The notes beneath the pieces were generated by a model that saw only the letters and a program-made list of their open reading frames with translations, was not told where the DNA came from and made no database searches. The position numbers and the translations under genes were made by a program. From CAZMIL01 sp964566425 (GTDB lineage: Bacteria; Patescibacteriota; Microgenomatia; UBA1406; GWC2-37-13), in contig CAZMIL010000005.1 of assembly GCA_964566425.1 (NCBI GenBank), positions 1 through 42,947 of the forward strand: a DNA stretch of 42,947 nt, written 5' to 3'. Shown here piece by piece: positions 8,332 through 15,537 of this stretch. The first letter of the stretch is position 1, and each line of letters opens with the position of its first letter.

Positions 8332-8350
8332 CGGCGCTATGATACTATAT

Positions 8351-9619
8351 TCAGAAGAAATTGGCAACCTCTCTGCCGAGTTTGACCGCGTAGTTGGTCC
8401 CTCTATCATAAGGATAGGTCATGTCCAAATTGGCGATGTAAAAATTCTTGACTGGAGTCTCAAAATTCGGTTTATTCTCAAGGAATTGTTTATCAAAAAT
8501 TGGCTGAGCAAAGGGACCTTTAAAAACATAGGTTTTCTCAATAGAGCTCTTAAATTCAGGGTTAATTCTCTTAAGCTCGGGAAGATAAAATCTCAATAGT
8601 TCCTTTTTATCCATTCTTATTCTTGGGTCAATAAACTCGACATAATTATAAACATATAGAATGTGATTGCCAGCATAGTGTTTTTTATCTTGGAAATTGG
8701 TGTGTTGCATAATCCCCATAATTTTGTTGTCCGGGACACAAACATTGAGCCAATAGACTTTATCTAAGAACGATTCTCTAGTTTCAAAAACCAAAGAAAT
8801 AGCGTGTAGGAATTTGAGTTTATTGAAACGAGAGAGATAATTTTGAGAGAAAAGATCAGAAGTAATCTTAGGCAAGATCGGACTCGGCAGAGTTGAAATT
8901 ACCGCGTCAAACTGTCGGTCATTGACTCTAAACCCTTTCCCCTTCTGGATAACCTTTTCAACCGCATACCCCCTCTTGACCTCAACCTTTAGCCTATTTA
9001 TTTCCTTTTCCAGATGATCGATAAAGGACTGGAAGCCTCCATGAATATAGCCTAACTGTTTACTCCTTTTCTTAATCCTGGCCCAAATAAATGCAGCTAG
9101 AATATTCTCCGCATATTTCCCGAACTTTTTCCGAAAAAGTTCTCTCCAGAGTGCTTCCCAGGCACTATCCCCCATAGATTTTCTTAAAAACGTCTCTGCT
9201 GTTTGTTTTTCATAAAGCGATAGAAACGGGGAAAGTTGTAGTAAAGCCAATACCATACCTGTACGCAGTTTTTCAGGCAATGTAAGATAGGGAAACTTCA
9301 AGAAGTCTTGCGGAGTATCTACGGGAATTATGCGGTAATTATTATCCTCCTCTTTGTAGAGTGAAGCCGTAAGGGTATGCTGCCAAAAGATTCCTTTGAA
9401 CCCGCTGTCTTCAGCCAAAGCGACAATATCGTTATCGTTGCCTAAAAGATGGTGAATTGCCCGTTCAAGATACCAATCCCAGCCGGGTTGTTTGAATCCT
9501 ACCGCCAAACCTCCTAAAACAGGCTCTTTTTCAAATAGAGTAACACTATGGCCTTTTTTAGTAAGATAGTATGAAGCGGCAAGCCCAGTAAAACCACCAC
9601 CCAAAATTGCAACTTTCAT
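8351..9619 (-). CDS. FAD-dependent oxidoreductase (protoporphyrinogen oxidase/amine oxidase-like fold)
   Basis: A 422-residue flavoprotein. It opens with the dinucleotide-binding motif VAILGGGFTGLAASYYLTKKG (GxGxxG-type at 7-12) followed by the ribose-binding acidic residue in VTLFEKE and GGLA, the layout of the HemG/CrtI/UDP-galactopyranose mutase-like group. The C-terminal NFYIANLDMTYPYDRGTNYAV is the second FAD-contact region. The substrate is unknown; lipid-linked sugar or isoprenoid chemistry would suit the neighbourhood. The ATG overlaps the stop of the upstream AI-2E-type gene as TAATG, so both are in one operon. Confidence 0.75.
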   Translation of the reverse strand: MKVAILGGGFTGLAASYYLTKKGHSVTLFEKEPVLGGLAVGFKQPGWDWYLERAIHHLLGNDNDIVALAEDSGFKGIFWQHTLTASLYKEEDNNYRIIPVDTPQDFLKFPYLTLPEKLRTGMVLALLQLSPFLSLYEKQTAETFLRKSMGDSAWEALWRELFRKKFGKYAENILAAFIWARIKKRSKQLGYIHGGFQSFIDHLEKEINRLKVEVKRGYAVEKVIQKGKGFRVNDRQFDAVISTLPSPILPKITSDLFSQNYLSRFNKLKFLHAISLVFETRESFLDKVYWLNVCVPDNKIMGIMQHTNFQDKKHYAGNHILYVYNYVEFIDPRIRMDKKELLRFYLPELKRINPEFKSSIEKTYVFKGPFAQPIFDKQFLENKPNFETPVKNFYIANLDMTYPYDRGTNYAVKLGREVANFF

Positions 9620-10593
9620 TATTGGAAGTAAAATTCTGTAGCTATAATCTCAATCAATAGAGTAAGAGGGATTGCCAAGAAGACTCCTAAAAGGCCAAAA
9701 AGAGTCCCCCCGATGATCAAAACTACCAAGGTCACAATTGGATTAAGTCCAACAACTCTCCTCATCACCAAGGGGACTACAATTTGATTTTCAAGCTGTT
9801 GGACAACAAAATAAAGAAAAACTGTGACTACTCCCAGAAAAAGGGTAGAAGCAGAAGCAACTATAAAGGCCGGAATCGCCGAAATAACAGGACCAAAGAA
9901 GGGGATTATCTCCAATAAGCCGGCGATAATTGCCAACGGCAAGGCGTAGGGGACACCAATCAGATTTAAACCGACAAAAGTCATTGTCCCGATCGTAATC
10001 ATTAAAATTATTTCTCCCCAGAACCAGGCGCGCATTTTTCTCTCTGAACGATCCAAGATCGCCGCAAATTTTTTTTCATCTTTTTTATTTACAAAGCGCA
10101 GTACAAATCTTTTGATCAAATCTTGATCAATTAACAGATAGAGACTGAAAAAAATAGTAGAAAGAATCAACAATAAATTGGAGAAAACTTCTCTAACAAT
10201 GAGAAAAGCATTGCTGGTTAAGATTGGAAGATTTTTGGTCCAATAATCAATAGCAAAATATTGTCCGAGGTTGGGATTGAGCCGTTTGGCTAAATATGGA
10301 AGGCTGCGAAAAAGCTGCCCCGTTTGTTCCGCCACAGGAGGAATAATCCAAGAGAAGAGATAACCAAGAAGAAAGATCAACAGAACATAAATTGCTACCG
10401 CGGAAACGGCTCGCGGAACTCTTCTCTTTTTTAATGCACTCACCCAGGGATCTAAAGCGCTCATTAAAATAAAAGCCAGGAGTAGAGAAAGCACGAGTTC
10501 TTTAACCATCCACAGAAGTTGCAAACCGAGGAGGAAGAAAACAGTAAAAACTATTGTCCGCGGAGAGATCTCAATTCTATACATCTTGTCCAT
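9619..10593 (-). CDS. AI-2E family transporter (PerM/YdiK type)
   Basis: A 324-residue inner-membrane protein with about eight helices. Segments AFILMSALDPWVSALKKRRVPRAVS, a long soluble loop around residues 100-150 and the C-terminal GLLEIIPFFGPVISAIPAF with GVFLAIPLT are the conserved parts of the AI-2E exporter/PerM family. The transported compound is unknown, and a link to autoinducer-2 should not be assumed. The start is fixed by TATATT ending 6 nt upstream of the ATG. First gene of a two-gene operon with the FAD oxidoreductase. Confidence 0.85.
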   Translation of the reverse strand: MDKMYRIEISPRTIVFTVFFLLGLQLLWMVKELVLSLLLAFILMSALDPWVSALKKRRVPRAVSAVAIYVLLIFLLGYLFSWIIPPVAEQTGQLFRSLPYLAKRLNPNLGQYFAIDYWTKNLPILTSNAFLIVREVFSNLLLILSTIFFSLYLLIDQDLIKRFVLRFVNKKDEKKFAAILDRSERKMRAWFWGEIILMITIGTMTFVGLNLIGVPYALPLAIIAGLLEIIPFFGPVISAIPAFIVASASTLFLGVVTVFLYFVVQQLENQIVVPLVMRRVVGLNPIVTLVVLIIGGTLFGLLGVFLAIPLTLLIEIIATEFYFQ

Positions 10594-10599
10594 AAGCCT

Positions 10600-10605
10600 A
10601 ATATA
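10600..10605 (-). promoter_or_regulatory. -10 box of the AI-2E transporter operon (leaderless)
   Basis: TATATT on the minus strand, exactly 6 nt before the ATG at 10593; it favours this ATG over the second in-frame ATG 9 bp downstream. Confidence 0.5.
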
Positions 10606-10614
10606 TCAAGCTGT

Positions 10615-11304
10615 CTAGCCTTTCGCAAGGGAGAAGACATAGGTTTTGGCCGCGCCGTGGTGCTTCAAGCAGGCGGCCGCCTCCTTGACGGTTGCTCCCG
10701 TGGTGACAACGTCGTCAACCAAGAAGAAGTTTTTCCCAACGATTAGGCTCCTTGGCACTGAAAGAGTAAAGGCTCCTCTAATATTTTTTAGCCTTTCTTG
10801 ATGATTTGTTATCTGGGCTTGCGGAAGAGTATCTATCTGACGCATTAAGACACTAGTTTTCACCACGGCAATTTTTTTTTGGAGTACCTCAATGATTAAC
10901 TCTGCTTGATTAAATCCCCGCTGTTTTAATCTCTGATTATGTAAGGGGACTGCCTGCCAGAAGATCTGCCCATTTGAATTTATGAACTCTTCCAGTTCTA
11001 CCAATAGTCGCATATCTATATGATCCATAAGCTCTGCCAAAAGATCTCTAATCAAGCGGTATTTTATTGTTTTGATGAGCTTTTTTAAAAAATTATTATA
11101 TTTATAGGGCGAAATAATCCCATCAAGACCATCTTTCTCAAGACATTGTCTATGGGTTAAACCTAAAATGTTTAGTTGCTGACAATAGAAGCAATTTTGT
11201 TGTGACAGTAAACGTAACTGGGCGGAACAATTTTGACAAATATATTTATCAAATTTCCCACAACTCAAACAAAATTTTGGAAAAAGAAAGTCTTTAAGCG
11301 ACAT
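10615..11304 (-). CDS. comF: ComF family phosphoribosyltransferase-like protein
   Basis: A 229-residue ComF/GntX-type protein. The N-terminus has a four-Cys zinc module (C12, C15, C23, C26) and further Cys residues at 38, 41 and 54; the C-terminal half is a PRTase fold with the PRPP loop VDDVVTTGAT at 196-205. ComF proteins act in DNA uptake in competent bacteria. With the VirB4/VirD4-like genes in this window this fits a DNA-uptake role, but that is inference. A TATAAA lies 7 nt upstream of the ATG. Confidence 0.85.
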   Translation of the reverse strand: MSLKDFLFPKFCLSCGKFDKYICQNCSAQLRLLSQQNCFYCQQLNILGLTHRQCLEKDGLDGIISPYKYNNFLKKLIKTIKYRLIRDLLAELMDHIDMRLLVELEEFINSNGQIFWQAVPLHNQRLKQRGFNQAELIIEVLQKKIAVVKTSVLMRQIDTLPQAQITNHQERLKNIRGAFTLSVPRSLIVGKNFFLVDDVVTTGATVKEAAACLKHHGAAKTYVFSLAKG

Positions 11305-11350
11305 TGTTCAATTTATAAATAAATATCTAGCTGAATTTCAACGGATTATA

Positions 11351-11359
11351 TGCTACAAT
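11351..11359 (+). promoter_or_regulatory. Candidate promoter for the nrdR-nrdJ-ATR operon
   Basis: TGCTACAAT is a good extended -10. No start codon follows at 6 nt; transcription would begin at the hairpin at 11366 and run about 300 nt before nrdR. It could instead make a small RNA. Confidence 0.35.
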
Positions 11360-11402
11360 GCCTGCGCCCTAATTTAGGGCACCATAGAGCTTTAAATATT
11401 TA

Positions 11403-11594
11403 TTAAGCCCGGTTCAAGAAAAATTTAAGGGATTTTTCATCGCGAAAAGAATTTTGTTTTACTGATAACTCTTTTTTCATCTTTTGTTCAAAAAAAATTT
11501 GGCAAATTAGCATTAATGATAGATAAAGAAAAAAGATGAGGCTAAATTTTAAACTGATATAGTTTTTATATATTCTGACATCTTGTTTTACCAC
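11403..11594 (-). CDS. Doubtful small ORF, 63 residues, one membrane helix
   Basis: Starts with GTG, has a hydrophobic stretch (FSLIFFLYLSLMLICQIFF) and a basic C-terminus. There is no convincing promoter or ribosome site at the correct distance and the region is AT-rich, so this may be chance. No family recognised. Confidence 0.25.
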   Translation of the reverse strand: MVKQDVRIYKNYISLKFSLIFFLYLSLMLICQIFFEQKMKKELSVKQNSFRDEKSLKFFLNRA

Positions 11595-11635
11595 TAATAG
11601 TGCTTTAAATTAATTCTGGACACAACATATGTTTT
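11592..11635 (+). promoter_or_regulatory. Paired dyads upstream of nrdR, possible NrdR operator
   Basis: CACTA-A-TAGTG (11592-11602) and AACATATGTT within ACACAACATATGTTTT (11620-11635) have centres about 31.5 bp apart, three helical turns. NrdR boxes often come in pairs with this spacing and contain ACAC/GTGT-like ends. Neither dyad matches the 16-bp NrdR consensus well, so the call is tentative. Confidence 0.3.
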
Positions 11636-11668
11636 TGTTGTTTTGATTATGCAAGTTCTTTTACAATC

Positions 11669-12115
11669 ATGATCTGTCTCTTCTGCAAGTATAAAGACAC
11701 CGATGTCATTGAAACTAGAGATACAGAGAGTGGCACGATTATCAGACGCAGAAGACAGTGTCCCAAATGCAAGAAGCGGTTCACAACTTATGAAAGGGTT
11801 GAGGATTTGCCGCTTTTGGTAATTAAAAGAGACGGGCAACGTGAGCGCTTTGATACGGATAAATTAAGAAGGGGGATATTAAAGGCAACAGGGAAAACGA
11901 GCATCACACTAGAGCAGATTGAGAAAATTATTTCGCTCGTTGAATCCGAACTAAAACAAGGAGAGGAGACAGAAATTGAGAGCAAGGTTATTGGCCAAAT
12001 GGTAGCCAAACATTTGAAAAAATTGGATAAAGTTGCCTATATCCGCTTTGCTTCCGTTTTTCAACGTTTTGTAGATGTCGAAGACTTTGAGAAAGAAGTT
12101 AAAAAGTTATTATAA
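11669..12115 (+). CDS. nrdR: Transcriptional repressor NrdR
   Basis: A 148-residue ATP/dATP-sensing repressor of ribonucleotide reductase genes. It has the N-terminal zinc ribbon (MICLFC...CPKCKKRFTTYE, Cys 3, 6, 31, 34), the typical DTESGTIIRRRRQCPKC segment, and an ATP-cone domain starting at LLVIKRDGQRERFD. The start is fixed by the zinc ribbon beginning at residue 3. It lies 21 bp upstream of the ribonucleotide reductase gene, its expected target, and probably shares its transcript. Confidence 0.95.
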   Translation: MICLFCKYKDTDVIETRDTESGTIIRRRRQCPKCKKRFTTYERVEDLPLLVIKRDGQRERFDTDKLRRGILKATGKTSITLEQIEKIISLVESELKQGEETEIESKVIGQMVAKHLKKLDKVAYIRFASVFQRFVDVEDFEKEVKKLL

Positions 12116-12136
12116 ATTTTTAGTGTAAATATAGTC

Positions 12137-14611
12137 ATGAAGTTGACTGGAGTTTCGGAAAAAGTCTTTTCAGATCGTTATTCGCTAAAAGATAAAAAAG
12201 GAAACCCTGTAGAAAAAACCCCGAATGAGATGTGGAGACGCGTAGCTAAGGCTGTGGCTCAAATAGAAAGCAAAAACAGGCGTAAACGTTGGGAAAAGAC
12301 GTTCTATGGCGCAATGAAAGATTTCAAATATGTCCCGGGGGGAAGAATTTTGGCTGGGGCCGGCACTGGGTATTCTGTCACTTACTATAATTGTTTCGTC
12401 ATTCCTTCACCACAAGACTCAAGGGGAGGAATTCTTGACACTCTTAAGCAGATGGTCGAAATTATGGCCCATGGAGGAGGAGTAGGCATCAATCTTTCTT
12501 CGTTGCGCCCCAAAGGTTCGCGCGTCAAGAAAGTCAACGGTTTTTCTTCGGGCCCCTGCAATTGGGCCGAACTTTTCTCTTTGGCGACCAAGGATATCAT
12601 TCAACAAGGCGGAACACGTAGAGGAGCTTTGATGTTAATGCTTTGGGATTGGCATCCTGATATTGAAGAATTTATTACTGTTAAACAAGATCTAAATCGG
12701 ATAAATGGCGCCAATCTCTCGGTCAATGTTTCAGATAGTTTTATGGAGGCCGTAGAAAATGATGCTGACTGGCCTCTGGTTTTCCCCAACGTCAACGACC
12801 CCGAATATGATACTAAATGGGACGGGGACATCGAAGCTTGGAAAAAATTAGGTAAAAAAGTCGTTGTCCGCAAAGTAGTCAAGGCGCGCAGGATTTGGGA
12901 TTTAATCGCCGAAGCGGCTTGGAGATCTGCTGAACCCGGCGTAGTTTTTATGGAACGGTGCAATAAATATTACAACAATTGGTACTGGAACCGCGTCAAT
13001 TGTGTTAATCCCTGTGGTGAAGAACCCTTACCACCATGGGGAGTATGTAATTTAGGCTCGATTAACCTTTCTGCTCTGGTCAAGGGGAAAGATCTTGATA
13101 AACCCGGGAAATTTGATTTCAAAGCTTTAAGAAAAATAGTTAGGGTCGCTACACGTTTCCAAGACAACGTTGTAGACATGGATCCTTATATCTTTGACGG
13201 CATTCGTAAAACCCAGCTTAATGGAGAAAGAAGAATCGGGCTGGGAACAATGGGGTTGGGGGATACTTTAATCAAACTTCACTTGCGTTACGGTTCAGAT
13301 AAGGCCTTGAAATTCATCGAAAAAGTTTATCGCCTTATTAGAGACGAAGCTTATGCCGAATCGGTCGAATTGTCCAGAGAAAAGGGTGCTTTCCCCAAAT
13401 TTGACGCCGAAAAGTATCCTCAAGGTAGATTTATTCAACAGCTGCCTAAAAAACTACAAATAACGATCAAAAAGTATGGGATCAGAAACTCACTACTCTT
13501 AATGCAAGCCCCCACGGGTTCAACCTCATTAATGGCCAATACTACGTCTGGGATCGAGCCTGTTTATGAGTTTGAGTTCATTCGCCGAGACCGTCTGGGG
13601 AAACACAAAATTCGCCACTATCTTTATGAAGAATTGTATAAAAAACACGGAAAAGAACTCGAAGAAGGAAAAATTCAAAGGCCGGAGTGGTTTGTTTCTG
13701 CTAATGACCTTCTCCCGGAAGACCATATTAAAGTTCAAGGCATTATCCAAAAGTATGTCGATGCATCAATATCTAAAACTGTCAACGCTCCTACTACTCA
13801 CTCCGTAGAAGACGTTAAAAAACTCTATACTCTTGCCTACAAGCTAGGCTTGAAGGGCGTTACTTACATGCGTGAGGGATCTCGCCCTGGCGTTCTGGAA
13901 AGAAAGGAAGAGGAGAAGAAAGAAGAGAAACCCCAACAGCTAGTTTCACCGTATCATATTAAGCCTCGTCCGATGGTCGTTCACGGCGCCACTTACCGCA
14001 TGTTTACGCCTGTTGGGACGGCCTACATCACCATTAATACTAATGGGGGAGGGGAGCCGTTAGAAGTATTCATCAATGGTGTCGGCCGCGCCGGTTCAGA
14101 TCTCTATGCAATGGCTGAGGGACTAGGCAGAATCATCTCTCTGGCTTTGCGCTACTCGTCACACTTGCCGCCACATGAGCGCATCAAAGACATTGTTAGA
14201 CAACTAGAAGGTATTGGAGGAGCGAGAACAATGGGTTTTGGTAAAGATAAGATTAGAAGCCTACCGGATGCTGTTGCCAAAGTTTTAGCCCGTCACTACG
14301 GTCTAAACGGCTATGCCAAAGATGCACAAGTTGCTCAAGCGATGGGAGAAACCAACGGTTATGCCAAAACCGATCCTGGCATAAAATCCGAACCCCAACT
14401 AGTCAGTCAAGTAGCCCAACCTACGCTAGTCCAATCACATAGTGCGGCCCCCGGCCCAGATTCTGTTCAGCTCCAACCTCAATCTCAACCTTTTTCTTAT
14501 AGCGAAACAGAGGACAAGGCTTTTGATATCTGTCCCAGCTGTGGAGAAGCAACTCTGGCTCATGAAGAAGGTTGTGCCAAATGCTACTCCTGCGGCCACA
14601 GTGAATGCTAA
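12137..14611 (+). CDS. nrdJ: Adenosylcobalamin-dependent (class II) ribonucleoside reductase
   Basis: An 824-residue enzyme reducing ribonucleotides to deoxyribonucleotides with a radical generated from adenosylcobalamin, so it needs no oxygen and no second subunit. Active-site elements: Cys86 in YYNCFVIP and Cys304 in GVCNLGSINL (redox pair), and NPCGE at 291-295 with the radical Cys293. ATTSG-type ANTTSGIEPVY follows. The C-terminal part (about 620-720) matches the B12-type extension with FTPVGTAYITIN and FINGVGRAGSDLYAMAEGLGR, and the end is a Cys zinc finger (CPSC...CAKCYSCGHSEC) that shuttles electrons. A Gln/Pro-rich linker separates the last two. Confidence 0.95.
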   Translation: MKLTGVSEKVFSDRYSLKDKKGNPVEKTPNEMWRRVAKAVAQIESKNRRKRWEKTFYGAMKDFKYVPGGRILAGAGTGYSVTYYNCFVIPSPQDSRGGILDTLKQMVEIMAHGGGVGINLSSLRPKGSRVKKVNGFSSGPCNWAELFSLATKDIIQQGGTRRGALMLMLWDWHPDIEEFITVKQDLNRINGANLSVNVSDSFMEAVENDADWPLVFPNVNDPEYDTKWDGDIEAWKKLGKKVVVRKVVKARRIWDLIAEAAWRSAEPGVVFMERCNKYYNNWYWNRVNCVNPCGEEPLPPWGVCNLGSINLSALVKGKDLDKPGKFDFKALRKIVRVATRFQDNVVDMDPYIFDGIRKTQLNGERRIGLGTMGLGDTLIKLHLRYGSDKALKFIEKVYRLIRDEAYAESVELSREKGAFPKFDAEKYPQGRFIQQLPKKLQITIKKYGIRNSLLLMQAPTGSTSLMANTTSGIEPVYEFEFIRRDRLGKHKIRHYLYEELYKKHGKELEEGKIQRPEWFVSANDLLPEDHIKVQGIIQKYVDASISKTVNAPTTHSVEDVKKLYTLAYKLGLKGVTYMREGSRPGVLERKEEEKKEEKPQQLVSPYHIKPRPMVVHGATYRMFTPVGTAYITINTNGGGEPLEVFINGVGRAGSDLYAMAEGLGRIISLALRYSSHLPPHERIKDIVRQLEGIGGARTMGFGKDKIRSLPDAVAKVLARHYGLNGYAKDAQVAQAMGETNGYAKTDPGIKSEPQLVSQVAQPTLVQSHSAAPGPDSVQLQPQSQPFSYSETEDKAFDICPSCGEATLAHEEGCAKCYSCGHSEC

Positions 14612-14637
14612 AAGTTGTAAAAACTATTCCTTGAGAG

Positions 14638-14643
14638 TAAACT
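14638..14643 (+). promoter_or_regulatory. Possible internal -10 box of the adenosyltransferase gene
   Basis: TAAACT lies 8 nt before the ATG at 14652. It could give a near-leaderless transcript in addition to read-through from nrdJ. Confidence 0.3.
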
Positions 14644-14651
14644 AGCGTCCT

Positions 14652-15182
14652 ATGCCGATTTACACACGGACTGGAGACAAGGGGACCACTTCCTTGTTTA
14701 ATGGCAAAAGAATTTCCAAAGCCGATCCAAGAGTTGAGGCTTACGCATCAGCTGATTCATTATCTACATTGATCGGCTTTACTAATGTGATAATTGGGAA
14801 TAAAAAGGACAAATATCTTCTTCTGTCAATCCAAAAAGATCTCTATGAAATCATGTCGTATATGGCTGGAACAAAGTTACCTATAGCCCACCTTGCTGAA
14901 AAGACTAAATTATTTGAACAAATTATAGATAGAATGATGTCAAAATTGCCTAAATTAAATCGGTTTATTTTGCCTGGAGGAACAGAAATAAGCTCAAGGG
15001 TGCATCTGTGTAGAGTAGCCTGTAGAACTCTGGAAAGAAGAGTCGTTTCTAATTTAAAAAGGCTCGACAGAAAGGATTTTCTGCAAAGCGTAACTTATAT
15101 AGTCCCGTATTTGAATCGTTTATCGGACCTTTTATTTGTCTTCGCCAGAAAATATTCTAGAGGAAAGGAGATTCTCACTTAG
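14652..15182 (+). CDS. ATP:cob(I)alamin adenosyltransferase, PduO type
   Basis: A 176-residue trimeric-type adenosyltransferase that makes adenosylcobalamin from cobalamin and ATP. Signature elements: YTRTGDKGTTSLFNGKRISK (ATP-binding N-terminus), VEAYASADSLSTLIGF (variant of the usual YGTVDELNSxIG), FILPGGTEISSRVHLCRVACRTLERR (normally RxVCRRAER). It lies 40 bp after nrdJ on the same strand and supplies that enzyme's cofactor. No corrin-ring synthesis genes are in the window, which suggests B12 salvage. Confidence 0.9.
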   Translation: MPIYTRTGDKGTTSLFNGKRISKADPRVEAYASADSLSTLIGFTNVIIGNKKDKYLLLSIQKDLYEIMSYMAGTKLPIAHLAEKTKLFEQIIDRMMSKLPKLNRFILPGGTEISSRVHLCRVACRTLERRVVSNLKRLDRKDFLQSVTYIVPYLNRLSDLLFVFARKYSRGKEILT

Positions 15183-15183
15183 T

Positions 15184-15372
15184 ATGACAGAGATGGAGCC
15201 AGGGCGACTTCCTCTAGTCGTCAGAACAATTATTAAGTTCATGGAGGTTATTGGTGGCGATAAAATCGCTGAAAAAAGCACCGACAAACAATCCTCTGGC
15301 AAGGCAAAAATTTTCAAGAGAAAGGGGATTGTTTTTAGACGTCACCAACAAAACCCTCATCAAAAGCCTTGA
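15184..15372 (+). CDS. Small hypothetical protein, 62 residues
   Basis: The ATG follows the adenosyltransferase stop by 1 nt, and GGAAAGGAG at 15161-15169 gives a Shine-Dalgarno sequence about 14 nt upstream, so translational coupling is likely. The product begins MTEMEPGRLPLVVRTIIKFM and ends in a basic tail; it has no recognised motif. The stop overlaps the -35 of the riboswitch promoter. It may be a real B12-operon member or a chance frame. Confidence 0.4.
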   Translation: MTEMEPGRLPLVVRTIIKFMEVIGGDKIAEKSTDKQSSGKAKIFKRKGIVFRRHQQNPHQKP

Positions 15373-15397
15373 TTTTTGCCGTTTAATCCATTATCTT
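15369..15397 (+). promoter_or_regulatory. Promoter of the riboswitch-controlled gene
   Basis: TTGATT (15369-15374), 17-bp spacer, TATCTT (15392-15397). The predicted start near 15404 fits the 5' end of the riboswitch and makes the downstream gene a separate unit from nrdJ-ATR. Confidence 0.45.
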
Positions 15398-15412
15398 AAT
15401 TGTTGAAATTTG

Positions 15413-15537
15413 CCTAGGTGTGGGCAATCACGGTGTAAGTCCGTGGCTATGCCGTAACTGTTCCCCTATCACCGATCGATTGGTGAGGGGGTGAAAGCCA
15501 GAAAACCCACCAGGCGCTTCCCCCGAGCAGGGAATAT
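15413..15537 (+). promoter_or_regulatory. Cobalamin (B12) riboswitch
   Basis: The aptamer core is clear: GGTGTGGG at the 5' side, then CACGGTGTAAGTCCGTGG, the ATGCCGTAACTG segment, an optional long hairpin (CCCCTATCACC paired with GGTGAGGGG), and the B12 box GAAAGCCAGAAAACCCACC (consensus AGCCAGGAGACC). The 5' GGTG(T)GGG pairs with the 3' CCCACC to close it. Downstream, TTCCC at 15519-15523 can pair with GGGAA at 15530-15534, burying the Shine-Dalgarno AGGGA just before the ATG at 15538. This suggests translational repression when cobalamin is bound. Confidence 0.88.

Larger units (their letters stand above)
11305..11668. other. 364-bp low-GC intergenic region between comF and nrdR
   Basis: It holds the comF -10 (TATAAA, 11312-11317, minus strand), an extended -10 on the plus strand (TGCTACAAT, 11351-11359), a small hairpin GCCCTAATTTAGGGC at 11366-11380 where that transcript would begin, a doubtful minus-strand ORF (11403-11594), and two dyads just upstream of nrdR (11592-11602 and 11624-11633). 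No confident gene is seen. Confidence 0.5.

Noticed and set aside
12385..13179. Several antisense frames of 60-120 codons inside nrdJ
   Set aside because: They lie wholly within a strongly conserved gene and match no family.
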